Shown here in pieces: positions 1-10,822 of a stretch of 64,000 bases of DNA (positions are counted from its first letter, which is position 1; every line of letters begins with the position of its first letter). The notes under the pieces were generated by a model. That model saw only the letters and a list, made by a program, of their open reading frames with translations, searched no databases and was not told where the DNA came from. The DNA comes from Coriolopsis trogii. Its lineage: Eukaryota > Basidiomycota > Agaricomycetes > Polyporales > Polyporaceae. The position numbers were made by a program, and so were the translations under genes. The stretch covers positions 434,001 through 498,000 of the forward strand of contig JAHYIO010000003.1 in the NCBI GenBank assembly GCA_020543525.1, read 5' to 3'.

Positions 1-1021
1 ACGTCGTTTCGCTCGTGCGGCTTGTCTCCGGCTCACAGCAGGTTGGTTTGGAACCAGGTTCGTCTGCGCGCACCTCACCGCCCATGCGCACAAGAACGCG
101 TGGCGGATACGAGACTACCACTATATTGTTAGCAGCTTGCTCTTTCCTCCCCTTCCCGGGACGGACTCGGACGCGCCCACGACGATGTTCTCCACCTCCC
201 ACCTCTTCTTCTTCGGAGACCTCAACTTCCGACTCGAGCTCCCGCCCACGCACGCCCTCGCGGCCCCAGACCAGCTGCAGACTCTCGTGCAGAGCCTGTC
301 GACAGACGAAGGGCGCACCGCGCTCAAGGAGTACGACCAGCTCGTGATCGAGCGCGACATCAAGCGCACCGTCTTCCAGGCCTTGCACGAGGGCGAATTC
401 TGGCGCTTCAAGTGCAGCTACAAGTACAAGCTCGGCGAAGTCGACAAGTACGAGTACGTGTCCTGCCTGACCTTGTCCGCGACCTGGTCGAATCGGAAAT
501 TGACCACAACTCACCCCTGCAGCCCAAAGCGCATGCCTGCGTGGACAGACCGCGTCATGTATGCCACGCACATCGACTCGCCGGACGCTACCGAGGAGTC
601 AGCCGTCACGAACCTACTCTACACCGCGGTCCCATCCTACACCTCGTCCGACCACGTACGTGTCTATCCTCCACAAACCCCTATGCTGCTGCTGCCCTTC
701 GACTGACGTGCGCACGATACGCACACTGCACAGAAACCGGTCGTCGCCCTCCTCCTCCTCCCCGCGCCAGCCACACCTTCAAGCCCGTCCGTCCCTGTCC
801 TACGCCTACCCGAAGGATACCGCCCGACGCCCGACCCATGGACGCCAGTGAAGAAGCACACGGGCCGAACACTCGACCGCATCGTCGGCTACTGCTGGTG
901 GCTGCTCACCATGCTCGGCGCAGGCTCGGCCCTCTTCGGGCTCAGCAACGTCCTCTTCGGCCTCGGGGCCTGGCGGTGGTGGAGATCGCGAGCGACGGAG
1001 CCCCCAATCCACCTGCCTTGA
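1..1021 (+). CDS. Inositol polyphosphate 5-phosphatase, 3' part, with C-terminal membrane tail
   Basis: This is the C-terminal half of a 5-phosphatase of the endonuclease/exonuclease/phosphatase fold, which removes the 5-phosphate from phosphoinositides. The visible coding starts after an intron end near 38-41 (GWFGTRFVCAHLTAHAHKN). Later exons are about 42-453, 523-655 and 734-1021. The hallmark motifs are FFFGDLNFRL (canonical WxGDxNYR), PKRMPAWTDRVMY (canonical PAWCDRILW, here Thr for Cys) and SSDHKPV, whose His is catalytic and whose codons straddle the 656-733 intron. The last 30 or so residues form a hydrophobic stretch (YCWWLLTMLGAGSALFGLSN onward) ending in a basic tail, so the enzyme is probably membrane anchored at its C terminus. 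The N-terminal part lies left of the window, so the subfamily cannot be settled. Confidence 0.85.
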
Positions 1022-1331
1022 GATCGCGGACTCATGCATTGTTGTATCTCGCCTCACGGACGGTTTTGCTATGTCTCCTTGTAAATGTGTTTGTGATTGG
1101 TGTATCCCGGACCGGAGCTGCTGTACGAACGTGTACACAACGAGTCTATAGTATACAGAGACTAGAGGTGGATGGGGAGATGGAGCCAAGACCTTTGAGC
1201 TATGGTAATATTGAGAGACCCAAGAACTGTATGGAGGAGTACGTGCAGCGCGAAAGACACAAGATGCGCAACCGAGGAGGAATGTCCAAGACCCAACGGT
1301 GCCCCATAGCACCGTGTACCACGCAGGCCCA
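1022..1331. other. Convergent intergenic stretch, no gene seen
   Basis: 3' flanks of the 5-phosphatase (+) and the first MFS gene (-). Open frames here are extensions or shadows of the neighbouring exons. It should hold both polyadenylation regions, but no distinct signal was picked out. Confidence 0.5.
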
Positions 1332-4100
1332 TCACGGCTTGATGACCTTCCTGCCCCTACCCTCGTCCTCGACGACGATAAGAGGCTCCTGCTCCACCAA
1401 AGTCTCCTCGCGCTCAACACCACGCGCACCGCCCGCACCCGCACCCGCACCCGCACCCTGCTGCACCTCGACGTCGAGATAGACCGGGACGTGGTCCGGC
1501 AGCCGCACGAAGAGCACGAGCACGAACGCGAAGAAGACGACGCCGCCGGCGACGAAGAAGATCGCCTTCGGGAACGTCGCGACCGTCTTCGCGTACGTCA
1601 TCCCGTACACGAACGGCCCGAGCACCTGCGAGCTACACGACAACCGGACCAACAGTCAGCGCCAGCTCCAAGTCTAGTACACCAGCGATAGAGCGAGACG
1701 CGAGACGCGAGACGTAAGCGTGAAGGGGGGAAAGGGGAGGGGAAGGGAAGGGAGGGACGGAACAAACACGCACCACATCGCCTGCACGACGCTCATCGCG
1801 CCAAACAGCCTCCCCGAGTCCTTGCCCCCGCGCTGGTTGTAGAGCGCGAGCGCCACGGCCTGCGTCGCGGGCCCGAAGCCCATCGCGAACGCACCCAGCG
1901 CGGTCATCGCCGCGAACATGAGCCCGCTGTTCGCGGCGAGGATGAGCGCGTAGACGAGGACGTCGACGCCGAGCGAGACGCGCGCGACGGACAGGTCGAA
2001 CTTCGGGTTGTGTTGCGCGGGGCGGCCGTGGGACGAGGAGCGCGCGGCGGTAGCAGGAGGAGGGGGAGGGGGAGGTGTGGGTGTAGGTGTAGGTGTAGGT
2101 GTGGTGGGACTCGTTAGAGGCTCCTCTTGTTCTGTCGGGAGCTGGATCGGGCTGGACCTGGACTTGACGACTCTGATGACGGCTGAGAGGGACGTTCAGC
2201 GGAGAAGACAGTGTCAGCGACAGAGCTGCTCACTGGGAAGGATCAGTGTCAAGAAGACTGCCCGTGCGACCCCGATCGAGCTGAACCAGTATCCAACCTG
2301 AAGAGACATGTTACACGCCGCGCCGTGCGTAGAGCATTGGACGGACTGACCTGTTCCGTGTCCCATCCATACACCCCCGTCAGGTATTGTATGATATACA
2401 GATACAATCCCTGTGCAAGCAGTGAGCTGATATCACCGCGATCGACGAGCATCACGGACATACCACGAGAGAAACCGTACACCCATATGCAATGACGAGG
2501 AGCAAAAGGTTCCAGTCCCGTCTCTTCCCCTTCGCAGGGTTTCCTTCCTGGATCTCGACAGGCAAGAAAATGCTCAAGGGGGTCAAGAACGCAAACATCC
2601 GCTTCGCCAACACGACCAGGCCCCCCTGGGCATGAGCAGCGCGATACTCTTCGCTGGCGGCCTTGTGACGTGCGCGTGCCTCCAGCAGCTGGGAGCGAGA
2701 GAGCGACTCGGGGATGATGAACCACACAAGGAGCGCATATATGATGTGGATGATCGCGGATACGTAGAAGACGATGATGAAATGCTTTGTGAACCGGATC
2801 AACAGCCCACCGAGCGTTGGCCCGATGCCTATACCGGTGAACAAGAGGCCAAGATGTAGAGAGAACATGCCCGACCTATATACGGCTCATAAACATGGAA
2901 GAGTATTGAGGAGTACTAGAAGTAACTCACCGGAGGGCTGGAGGAGTGCAATCGGCCATATAGGCATGAATGGTAGCACTGATCAGTGCTTGACCTGAAC
3001 CAAGTCGACAGGTTGAGCAAGTGACAGGAAGGCCCATGGCAAGAAACTACCCACCGCCCAGTGCGCCTTCGACGAGAGGCCCAAGAGTGAGGAAGTAGTA
3101 TCCTCCAGGAATGTAGTCGTAAAACCAGAAGACGCAGAGGAAGTTCATGTCCATGACGAGGACACCTACGACCGCGCAGCTCAGGACCTTGGTTCGGCCA
3201 TATCGGTCTGACAACTACGAAGCAAGGGATGGGGTTGAGACACGCCGTTCGAGATCCCATGCCTATTTTCCGATACGCACCGAGCCCCACCAGGCGGTGG
3301 TCAGACAGGTGAGGATCCCCATCGTCGTGGTCATGATGACCGTCAACTTTGCTACGGCAACTTGCACGACGGGATCCTGCGCACACGCTCGCTGCCCGGG
3401 ATCTGCGCAAGCCCATTAAGAACAGAGATTGGCACTCCATAGGAAGACCGAGCCTCACCAGCGAACGCAGCCACGGCCCGACCCACAAGGGCAGAGACGG
3501 GACCGGCGCCGCCTTCGTCGGGGTTGTACACGGGCCTGTGCGACTGACACGCCAGGTAGGTGAACAGCTCGATCTTGGCTGCTGCCGTGATAGACATCGC
3601 GATCGCCGCAAAGGGCACATATGCGAGGAACCTGCATCGTGGGGCGGACGTCTCAGCACGCGCGAAAGGCAGACAGGAATGGGGCACGACGGCGGGATGA
3701 AAGGTACTGACCACCACGGAGACGGCCGCTTCCACCACGGCAGGTTCTCCTTCCAGTCGACATCGTCCCCCTCGTCGTCCTCTTCCGCACCGCTCTCGAG
3801 CGCGAGCGCGTCCTCGTCCTCGCCCTCGTCCTCGACGAGGGTCTCCTCGACTGTGTGGTGGTGCTGCTCGTGCGAGTGGGGATTGACGAGATCCTGGAAG
3901 AGCTCCGCGTCCTCTTCGTTGATGAGCGCGTTCGGGTTGATGACGTCCTCGAGGTTGTGCGCCAGCGAAGGGAGGGAGTTGGTCGTGGAGTGCCGCGAGC
4001 CCCGTGGCCGCGAGCCGGGGCGCGAGCGGGAGCGGGAGGCGGGATGAGCATGTGGGCGGAGAAGGGGCACGTTGATGTCGAGCGAGGATGAGCGCGACAT
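1332..4100 (-). CDS. MFS transporter, tandem copy A
   Basis: Major facilitator superfamily permease, spliced from about ten exons. ATG at 4100 (MSRSSSLDINVPLLRPHAH). Residues 1-125 are a long Ser/Arg-rich then acidic cytosolic tail. Membrane segments follow from FLAYVPFAAIAMSITAAAK. Motif A between helices 2 and 3 reads WWGSLSDRYGR and is canonical. The central exon (2868-2460) carries GLLFTGIGIGPTLGGLLIRF and ends the first six-helix half at VWFIIPESL. A Pro/Thr repeat and a poly-Pro linker (near 2051-2108) precede the second half. The last exon (SQVLGPFVYGMTYAKTVATF) ends in a Gly/Ala repeat and an acidic tail. It belongs to the fungal tetracycline-resistance-like MFS group; the substrate cannot be read. 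It is paralogous to the next gene, in the same order and on the same strand. Confidence 0.85.
1431..1460. repeat. (CGCACC)n microsatellite coding Gly-Ala repeats
   Basis: About four CGCACC units inside the last exon of MFS copy A, encoding a Gly-Ala run on the minus strand in the cytosolic C-terminal tail. Confidence 0.75.
2051..2108. repeat. Microsatellite (GGAGGG/GTGTAG type) coding a Pro/Thr linker
   Basis: Short tandem runs of GGAGG(G) followed by four or so GTGTAG units. Read on the minus strand they encode alternating Pro-Thr then a poly-Pro run in the cytosolic loop of MFS copy A. Likely length-variable between strains. Confidence 0.7.
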
Positions 4101-4758
4101 GGCTGCGCGGCGCTCGTGGGGGGCAGCGCTCGCACTGGGAGGCGCACTGAGCACACAGGCCGCAGAGGCTGGGTTGGGAGAGAAAGAGGGACGGAGAGGC
4201 AGGATGGAGAGACTTATAGGCCGAGGGGAACAGAAGGAGTGTATCTTGTGGCGGATGAGGGCGAGATAGGATGCGGAGGAGCGGAAGAGTGCGTATGTCA
4301 TCATCTCCTGCCCTCCCTCGCTCGTGCGACGGCGACCTCAGAACGGCACCCCTGAGCCGCAGCGGAGTCCCTGCGCGTGTCTGCCACGCCCTGCCCTCAA
4401 AGGCCGTGCCATGTTCCTCTCATGCGCTCATGGTGGGAACTCATCGTGGTGTTGGTCGAACTCTGAACAGGCTTTCGGCGCAGCGCGTTTCCTCACACCT
4501 CGCGCGATGGCTATCAGGTCATGGCCACATCTGGGTACCTCCACAGTCCACTCCAAGTCCCTCTTCATCCATTGCCGAACCTTTCTGCGCCCTGAGCTGA
4601 CCAACGCCTTATCAACCCAGCAACATTGACCGGCAATCGGACCGCACCCAGGACCGGCTCGTTGTGGTTTATAGCACGCCCTGCAACGCAACGCTTTGCG
4701 AATGCACTTCAAGTTGTTCTCCAGACGTCCAAGACTTCTAGTCATCCTCACCTCACGC
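4101..4758. other. Intergenic between the two MFS genes
   Basis: Upstream region of MFS copy A and 3' flank of copy B, both on the minus strand. No further gene is supported; the overlapping open frames lack family motifs. On the minus strand the first 150 bases upstream of 4100 are pyrimidine-rich, as is usual for a fungal promoter and leader. Confidence 0.5.
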
Positions 4759-6923
4759 TCAGTCCGTCTCCTCCCCCCCTGAATCCGCAGGCCCCGCAGC
4801 GTCCCGCTTCCCCTTCCGCAGCCGAACGAACATGAGCAGCACCAGACTCGTGAACAGCGCCGCGCATTGGAGCAGATAGAACGCCCCCGGCACCGTCGCG
4901 ACCGTCTTCATGTATATCAGCCCAAACAGCGCAGGGCCCACGATATGCGAGCTGTCCGAGTCTCCCGTCAGCGTGCATGACACACACCGCGAACCGCCCC
5001 CGAGCGGCGAGCAACGCACCTCAGAGCAGACACCACCGTCAGCGCGCCCAAGAGCCGACCCGTGTCCGTCCCGCCGTGGCGCGCGTACAGATGCAGCGCG
5101 AGGCTCTGCAGCGTCGGCTGGAAGTGCGTCCCGAACGAGATGCACATCGTGAAGAGCGCAAAGAGCGCGCCCGACCGTGTCCCGAACGCGAGCGCGTAGA
5201 ACACCATGTCGAACAGCACCGCCGCGCGCGCCAGCCACAGGTCCATCGAGGCGACGCGCCCTCCCGCTGTCTTGCCGTCCGCGTCGTCGTCGTTCGAGAG
5301 GAGTGGCTGTGTTTCCCCAGTTTGGGAGGTCTGCCGGGACCATAGGTGGGTGAGCAGCTTCACCAGTCCTGGTCCTCTGTCAGCTCTTCATGATTCAATC
5401 GGGTAGGCGTATGGAGGGCTCACCTGGGAACAGCAGTGTCAAGTAGACGGCCTTGGCAATATGTATGGCACCTAGCCAATAGCTGATCTGTAGCGCGGTC
5501 AGCAAAGTACGCCGACGTCGGCCTAGCCTAACCGTCTATGCTCACCACGTCCGAAGTCCAGCCATACATCACCCACGCATACTGAATTTGCTGGTATATC
5601 GCAGCCTGTCGAGGCATGCATCAGCATCACGCTGCACGCAGGACACGCCGCGCTCACCTGGATCAACGTCCCAAACCCATACGCTGCGCCCAGAATGGGC
5701 ATCGTCCAGTCCATCGAGCTCCCGACCTTCTTCGGGAACAGCACCGTCATGGGCGACACGATGTCCATCGTCATGGCCGTCCGCTTCGCCCACCCCTTCC
5801 AACCACCTCCCATGGCTTGCGCCTGCTGGGCCCTGGCAGCCCGCCGCTTCTCCATCTCGGCAGGAGGCAGGGATTCGGGCATGATGAACCACACGCTGAG
5901 CGACACGATCGTGTCAATAGCAGTGGCGACGTAGAACACGGGGAGGAGCTGGCCCGTGGTGCGCATGATCCATCCAGAGAGCAGAGGGCCGATGCTCATG
6001 CCGACAAACAGCAAGCCCATGAGTTGTGAGAATGCTCGCGATCTCAGCAAAGGGCGTAAGTTGATAGTTCTCTTGGAGACAGACAAGGGAGAGGGTGCTC
6101 ACCGAGATTGCGCGTCAGAGCAATCCGAGATATAGGCGTGCATGACAGTGGATGCCACGGATATGCCTGACATCCTCGTCAGTTGCAACGATACGAGTCG
6201 ACCGGGGAGTTGGATGCTTCACCTCCCACCATGCCCTCAAAGATGGGCCCCAGCGCGAACCACCAGTACGTCCCCGGTAGACTCTCCCAGAAATGGGCCA
6301 CCGTGAGGAAGGTGATGTCGGACAGCATCAACCCGGTCACATTCGCGCCCAGCACCCAGATGCGACCATTGCAATCGGACAACTAGCAAACTCTCGTCAG
6401 GATTTTCGCGTTCGACGCCCTGGGAGGTTACGCAGACTGACCGAGCCCCACCAGGCAGCGGTGATGGTCGAGAGTAGGCCGGAGAGACTGGCGATGATCG
6501 CCATGAGCTGTGCGGCGTGCGCCTGGACTTCGGGCGTTGGCGCGCTCGAGCACGTCTCTGGGCTCGTGCCTACGCCATGGGCGCGACAGATGGTGCGCGT
6601 GTATATCTCCACACGGGGGGCCACCGTCCCGGAAGTCGAGATGGCGGCAACGGAGACGAAGGCGAGCATCCTGCGCTAGGCGTACTAAGTCGAAAGGTTC
6701 GTCAACGATGCTCTAGCGACTTACCATATGGGGGACGCGTTGCGCCAGCCTGGCGACTTTCGCGGACTCTCGGTGACCGCACCTTCTTGCGCAGGAGCAG
6801 GCGAGAGTTGCTGTGCAGCAGTCAAGGCTATGATGGAACAGGATGAGCGCGCGGTGCGGAGACTGGAGAGTGCTACATACCGTCAGCCGCCATCTCGTCC
6901 TCGACGAGGGGCGTGTCGGACAT
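4759..6923 (-). CDS. MFS transporter, tandem copy B with altered motif A
   Basis: Second MFS permease, paralogous to copy A. The start at 6923 (MSDTPLVEDEMAAD) gives a very short first exon, then a small second exon (ESPRKSPGWRNASPIW) and the first membrane exon (MLAFVSVAAISTSGTVAPRV). The order of landmarks matches copy A: WWGSLSD...GR, YWWFALGPIFEGMVGG, GLLFVGMSIGPLLSGWI, VWFIMPESLPPAEME, and a final SSHIVGPALFGLIYMKTVAT exon ending at 4759. Motif A here reads SLSDCNGR where copy A has SLSDRYGR, so the usual Arg is Cys. The N-terminal tail is far shorter than in copy A. About ten exons. Substrate unknown. Confidence 0.85.
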
Positions 6924-7226
6924 GGTGGTCGGGGCGACAGACGTGAGCAAGATACATGTCCATCGCAGCCCAAGGGCCAGTTTATGACTGTCGGCGGCAG
7001 ATGGAGAAGGACATCTTCCGAGCAGAACGCATGCGCCACAACGCAGACGCTTCTCTCAGCAGCCAATCGGATCGCGCAGGGCCATTCGAGGCTCGGGGGT
7101 AATCTCATCTTATCAGATTACGCGCAGTCACCCGATGTCACGGTCCTCCCCGCGCCGTCTCCTGCCTCGAGACTGCAGTCCCCAACGTCCCCGCCCCTGG
7201 CCAGCCCGCCATCCAAAGCCATCGCC
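6924..7226. promoter_or_regulatory. Divergent promoter region, MFS copy B / GMF gene
   Basis: About 300 bases between two genes read outward. No clear TATA box. The part next to the GMF start is C-rich on the plus strand, as is common for basidiomycete leaders. The call rests on position only. Confidence 0.45.
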
Positions 7227-7870
7227 ATGGTCTGTGTCCCGTCCGTCATCCGAGCCATCCCTTTGCCTGACGCGTGCCCGTCCGTCGCCCTCCCGATCCC
7301 TCCCATCCCACCCCGCACCGTCCGCACTGGCAGTCCCGCACCGTCGACATCCCCCAGGAGCTCAAGACCGCCCTCCGCAAGTTCCGCTTCGCCCGCCGCG
7401 ACGCAGGCCACGCCGCCATCGTGATCAAGATCAACAAGCAGAAGCTGCTCATGGAGGAGGTCGAGCAGTTCGACGACATCAGCATCGAGGACCTCGCCGA
7501 AGGTCAGTCGCCCTCTCGTGTCCTCGCTCGTCCTCTCCAGGCCCCCGATCTAGACCCGCTCTTGCTCAGAGCTCCCTGAGAACTCCCCGCGCTACGTCGT
7601 CCTCTCCTACGAGCTCAACCACTCCGACGGCCGGAAGAGCTTCCCGCTCGTGCTCGTCAACTGGGCTCCGACATCGAGTGAGATGGGCCTCTTGACCCTG
7701 CATGCAAGCGCGTTCCTCGACTTCCAGGCTACGGTGCGTCTCCATGTCATCGTCAGCGTTCCCCCCCTCCTGATGCCCCACAGGCGGACGTGAACAAGGT
7801 GATCGAAGTGCGCGACGGGGCCGAAGGTTTCACCAAAGACCTCATCGACCAGAAGCTCCTCCACGGGTGA
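7227..7870 (+). CDS. Glia maturation factor / ADF-homology protein (Arp2/3 regulator)
   Basis: Small ADF-homology protein of the GMF class, which in other eukaryotes binds the Arp2/3 complex and promotes debranching of actin. Translation reads SRTVDIPQELKTALRKFRFA, then ELPENSPRYVVLSYELNHSD and, at the end, FTKDLIDQKLLHG; order and length (about 140 residues) match the family. Splice sites: ATG at 7227-7229, intron 7230-7333, exon 7334-7502, intron 7503-7569, exon 7570-7733, intron 7734-7783, last exon 7784-7870. In this model the first coding exon is just the ATG, with a GTCTGT donor right after it. An alternative in-frame start in the 7274 region would add a Pro/His-rich leader foreign to the family, so the ATG-only exon is preferred. 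Confidence 0.85.
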
Positions 7871-8007
7871 TCGACCGGTGCTTGGATAGACGGCTGGGGA
7901 ATGAAGTGGGAGCAGTCCATGTCTTGTACAACACCTGAGCTATCGCAGCTTTCCAATGCATATTATTACGCTATCGAAGCAACACTTCCGCACACGATGC
8001 CTCGAGC

Positions 8008-9573
8008 TCACGTCCGGGCGTACGCGTCCATGAGTCCGCTCAGCACCCAGCAGTTCCCGACAACGTATATCAGACTTCGCACCCAGAGCGCAAAGAAGAC
8101 GTTCTCCCCGAGAAATTCGAGCTTGTACGCCTCCGCGAGCCACAGCGCCTGCGTCCCGATCCACACCCCGCCATAAGCGAGTGCACGCCGAGGCGACATG
8201 GACAGCCGGGGGATCAGCAGCGGCAAGAAGAGCGTATACCACAGAAAGTACTGCCAGCCGCGCGTCGTCAGCCGGGGCCGCGACGAAGACATGGTGAAAG
8301 ATGACGAGACTCACCTGCGACGTGCACACCTTGTTGAACACGACGAACACGAACGTCTGCACGAACCACGCGAACGCGAGGTCCGCCTTCCTCCGCCCGA
8401 ACAGCAGCCCCGAGCCGAGCGCGAGCGCCATCTGGGGCACGAAGCTCGTCAGCGGCGACCTCAGCAGCTGCTTCAGCCCGGACGCCTCGGGCAGGGACGG
8501 CGTCGTCGGGTACGTGAGATAGACGAGGTAGAAGTAGGGCGAGAAGTTGTGCCGGTGGTCGAGCCTGTGGAGGTGGTAGAGATACGATTCCTCGAGGAAC
8601 GGCTGTCCCCACCTGCGAATCGCGAAGCAAACGTTCACGTCTGTTCTGAGTGCCCAACATAGAGGAGCAACTCACAAGGCATACATGGCCGCGCCGAGAG
8701 CGACGAACGTCCCCCCGCTGATCAGCGCAAACCTGGCCGTCCGCGCGTTCACGACCGACCTCGCCCACCCCGCCACGCCCCCTCTCGTCCCACCGACGCG
8801 TTCGCGCCCGATCACGCCCAGACACGAGACGCCATAGACAAACGGGTAGATCTTCCAGTGCGTCGACAGTCCCAGCAAGACCGCCGCCGCATCCCACCTG
8901 CCCCGGAGCGCACAGTAGAGCGTGCCGAGCACGAAGAGCGACAGCACGGACTCGGACGAGCCGCGCGTAGAGATGGTGAACACGAGCGGGCTGAGGAGAT
9001 GCAGGGAGACGAGAAAGGTAGCTCGCTGACGGATCGCGGACGCGTCGCTTCGACCGTCCGGCCGCTCCCCCTCCTTCGTCGACGTTTCGCCGCCCCCGTC
9101 CACAGAGGAGGGCCGAGTCGAGGGCAGGACGACGGAGACGAGGAGCTCGTACATGAGCACCCCCGCTGCGATGTCGCACGCGGCGAAGAGGAACTTCCCA
9201 AATGACGGGTGCAGCCATTCGTTCGGCGCGAGGAGAACGGCGAGCAGTGGGGTGTAGCGGTACGTCGCACGCGTGTATGGACTGCACACGACGTCTCAGG
9301 ACTGCTATCGTGCCCGAGAACAGTCAGTACGCACCTCCCCACGTTGAGCAATCCGGCTAGCGGACCATCTGCTCGGTTCTCTGCCGTAGGGTTGAGGATG
9401 AATCGGGCTGCGTCGCTGAAGACGCGGTAGTCGACGTCGGTGTACTTGACTATCGAGTGGGCATCATGCCATTCGCTGTAGATGATGAGGGCGACGCGTA
9501 GCAAGCAAGAGATCAGGAGAATAGTGGTGAACGAAGGCACATGTCCGAGGATGTGGTCGGTGTGCAAGGACAT
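8008..9573 (-). CDS. GPI14: GPI mannosyltransferase I catalytic subunit (PIG-M)
   Basis: ER-membrane enzyme that adds the first mannose to the GPI precursor from dolichol-phosphate-mannose. The start at 9573 ([20 protein letters not shown]) is the first in-frame ATG; the upstream frame extension lacks one. The first luminal loop carries [15 protein letters not shown] with the family DxD-type motif. Next come [20 protein letters not shown], the landmark [12 protein letters not shown], and [19 protein letters not shown]. Four exons with introns near 9336-9283, 8678-8615 and 8316-8256. The C terminus ([20 protein letters not shown]) is typical. Many hydrophobic helices agree with a polytopic GT-C enzyme. 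Length, about 470 residues, fits GPI14. Confidence 0.9.
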
Positions 9574-9912
9574 CACGCATCCATCCACGTTGCGAGCGCG
9601 CAAATCTGAGAGACTTGAACTTCGGGAGAGACCAGCGATACAAAGTTGTAACGCTCAACCGTGCATTCGAGCGTGTGCACGAGCAGGAGCAGTAATACAT
9701 ATCATTTGTCATGAGCAAACGGTAGAACATCGTGCTAACTCCGCCGCCATACTGAGAGGTGAAGCTTTGAAGGTAAGAGGCACAAGCGACATTCCACAAC
9801 ATGGAAAATGAGAACAGGAAAGTCAGACTAGTGGAAAACACGTAGGTCTACGCCGGGAATGACTATAGGTGATACTTTAGCCAGATAACCGTGACATGTC
9901 CGACAGAGTCGC
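9574..9912. other. Intergenic between GPI14 and SAR1
   Basis: Upstream region of GPI14 and 3' flank of SAR1, both on the minus strand. Nothing coding is supported. Confidence 0.5.
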
Positions 9913-10822
9913 TCAGATCTGTACTGGTGCGTCAGCAATTACTTTGGCAAAGTCGCTTGGGTAAGGACACGTACGTATTGTGAGAGCCATCGGAAGCCCT
10001 CGCCGTACCCCTGCCGCTGTACCACTGAGCACATGAAGATCTCAATGGGACGGATGTCGTTGAGGGGCACCTTGCCCTGCAGGTGGACATGCACAGCATG
10101 AGTTCGGAAGCAATTCATGTTCGGAATAGCGCAGTCAACGCACCTTGCCAGTCGTCTGGTAAAGGCCGAGTTGATGCCTGAGCTCGTCCTCGCTCACGGC
10201 GCCAGGTGCGTCGATCTTGTTGCCGAGGATGAGGAACGGAACCTTCGAGAGCTCCTCAATGGAGAGGAGGGCGTCAAGCTCTGCCTTCGACTCGGAGAAC
10301 CGCTCAAAGTCGGCACTGTCGACGAGGAAGATGATACCATCGACCTCGGGGAAGTAGTCCCGCCAGAGGCGACGAGCTGTTCACACGAGGCTTAGACATA
10401 AGGAGGAAAGGTAGAGGACAGGACGTACCCTGCTGGTGACCACCCAAATCGTACGTCGTGAACTTGACGTTGCCAATGGCAAGCTCCTCCGACGCTAGCA
10501 GAATGTCTTCAATGTGTTGTCCGCCGGCGGGGCGCAGATACGGACTCACTAGGGTGAAGCGTGGGCTGCAGGGTCGCGAGACGGTCGTTCTTCAACATAT
10601 GGAGAAGGGTCTGTGCCGGATGAGCGTTAAGCATCCGTTACACTGAACAAAGACTGAGCCGCACCGTCTTGCCAGCATTGTCCAGCCCGAGGAAGAGGAT
10701 TTTGGCGTTCTTGTGCAGAAGGCCTAGAGAGCTGATGAGTTGTTGGGAACGGAGGTGAATGACACTGTGCAGCACAGACCGAGCTGAGCAAGAACATCCC
10801 AGAACCAGTTGATGATGAACAT
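9913..10822 (-). CDS. SAR1: Small GTPase SAR1 (COPII coat)
   Basis: Arf-family GTPase that starts COPII vesicle budding at the ER. ATG at 10822 ([20 protein letters not shown]) is the typical SAR1 membrane-binding N terminus and carries no myristoylation Gly. Switch and nucleotide motifs: GLDNAGKT (G1), [15 protein letters not shown] (switch 1, across an intron), YDLGGHQQ (G3), [11 protein letters not shown] (G4), [19 protein letters not shown] near the end. About six exons. The last exon is only ATC TGA: an intron with donor GTACGT after the Tyr codon ends at an AG just before 9918, giving the C terminus QYI, as expected for SAR1. This six-base terminal coding exon is unusual but fits the family. 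Confidence 0.93.

Noticed and set aside
412..1482. 356-codon plus-strand open frame
   Set aside because: It overlaps the 5-phosphatase exons in another frame and has Arg/Pro/Thr-rich shadow composition.
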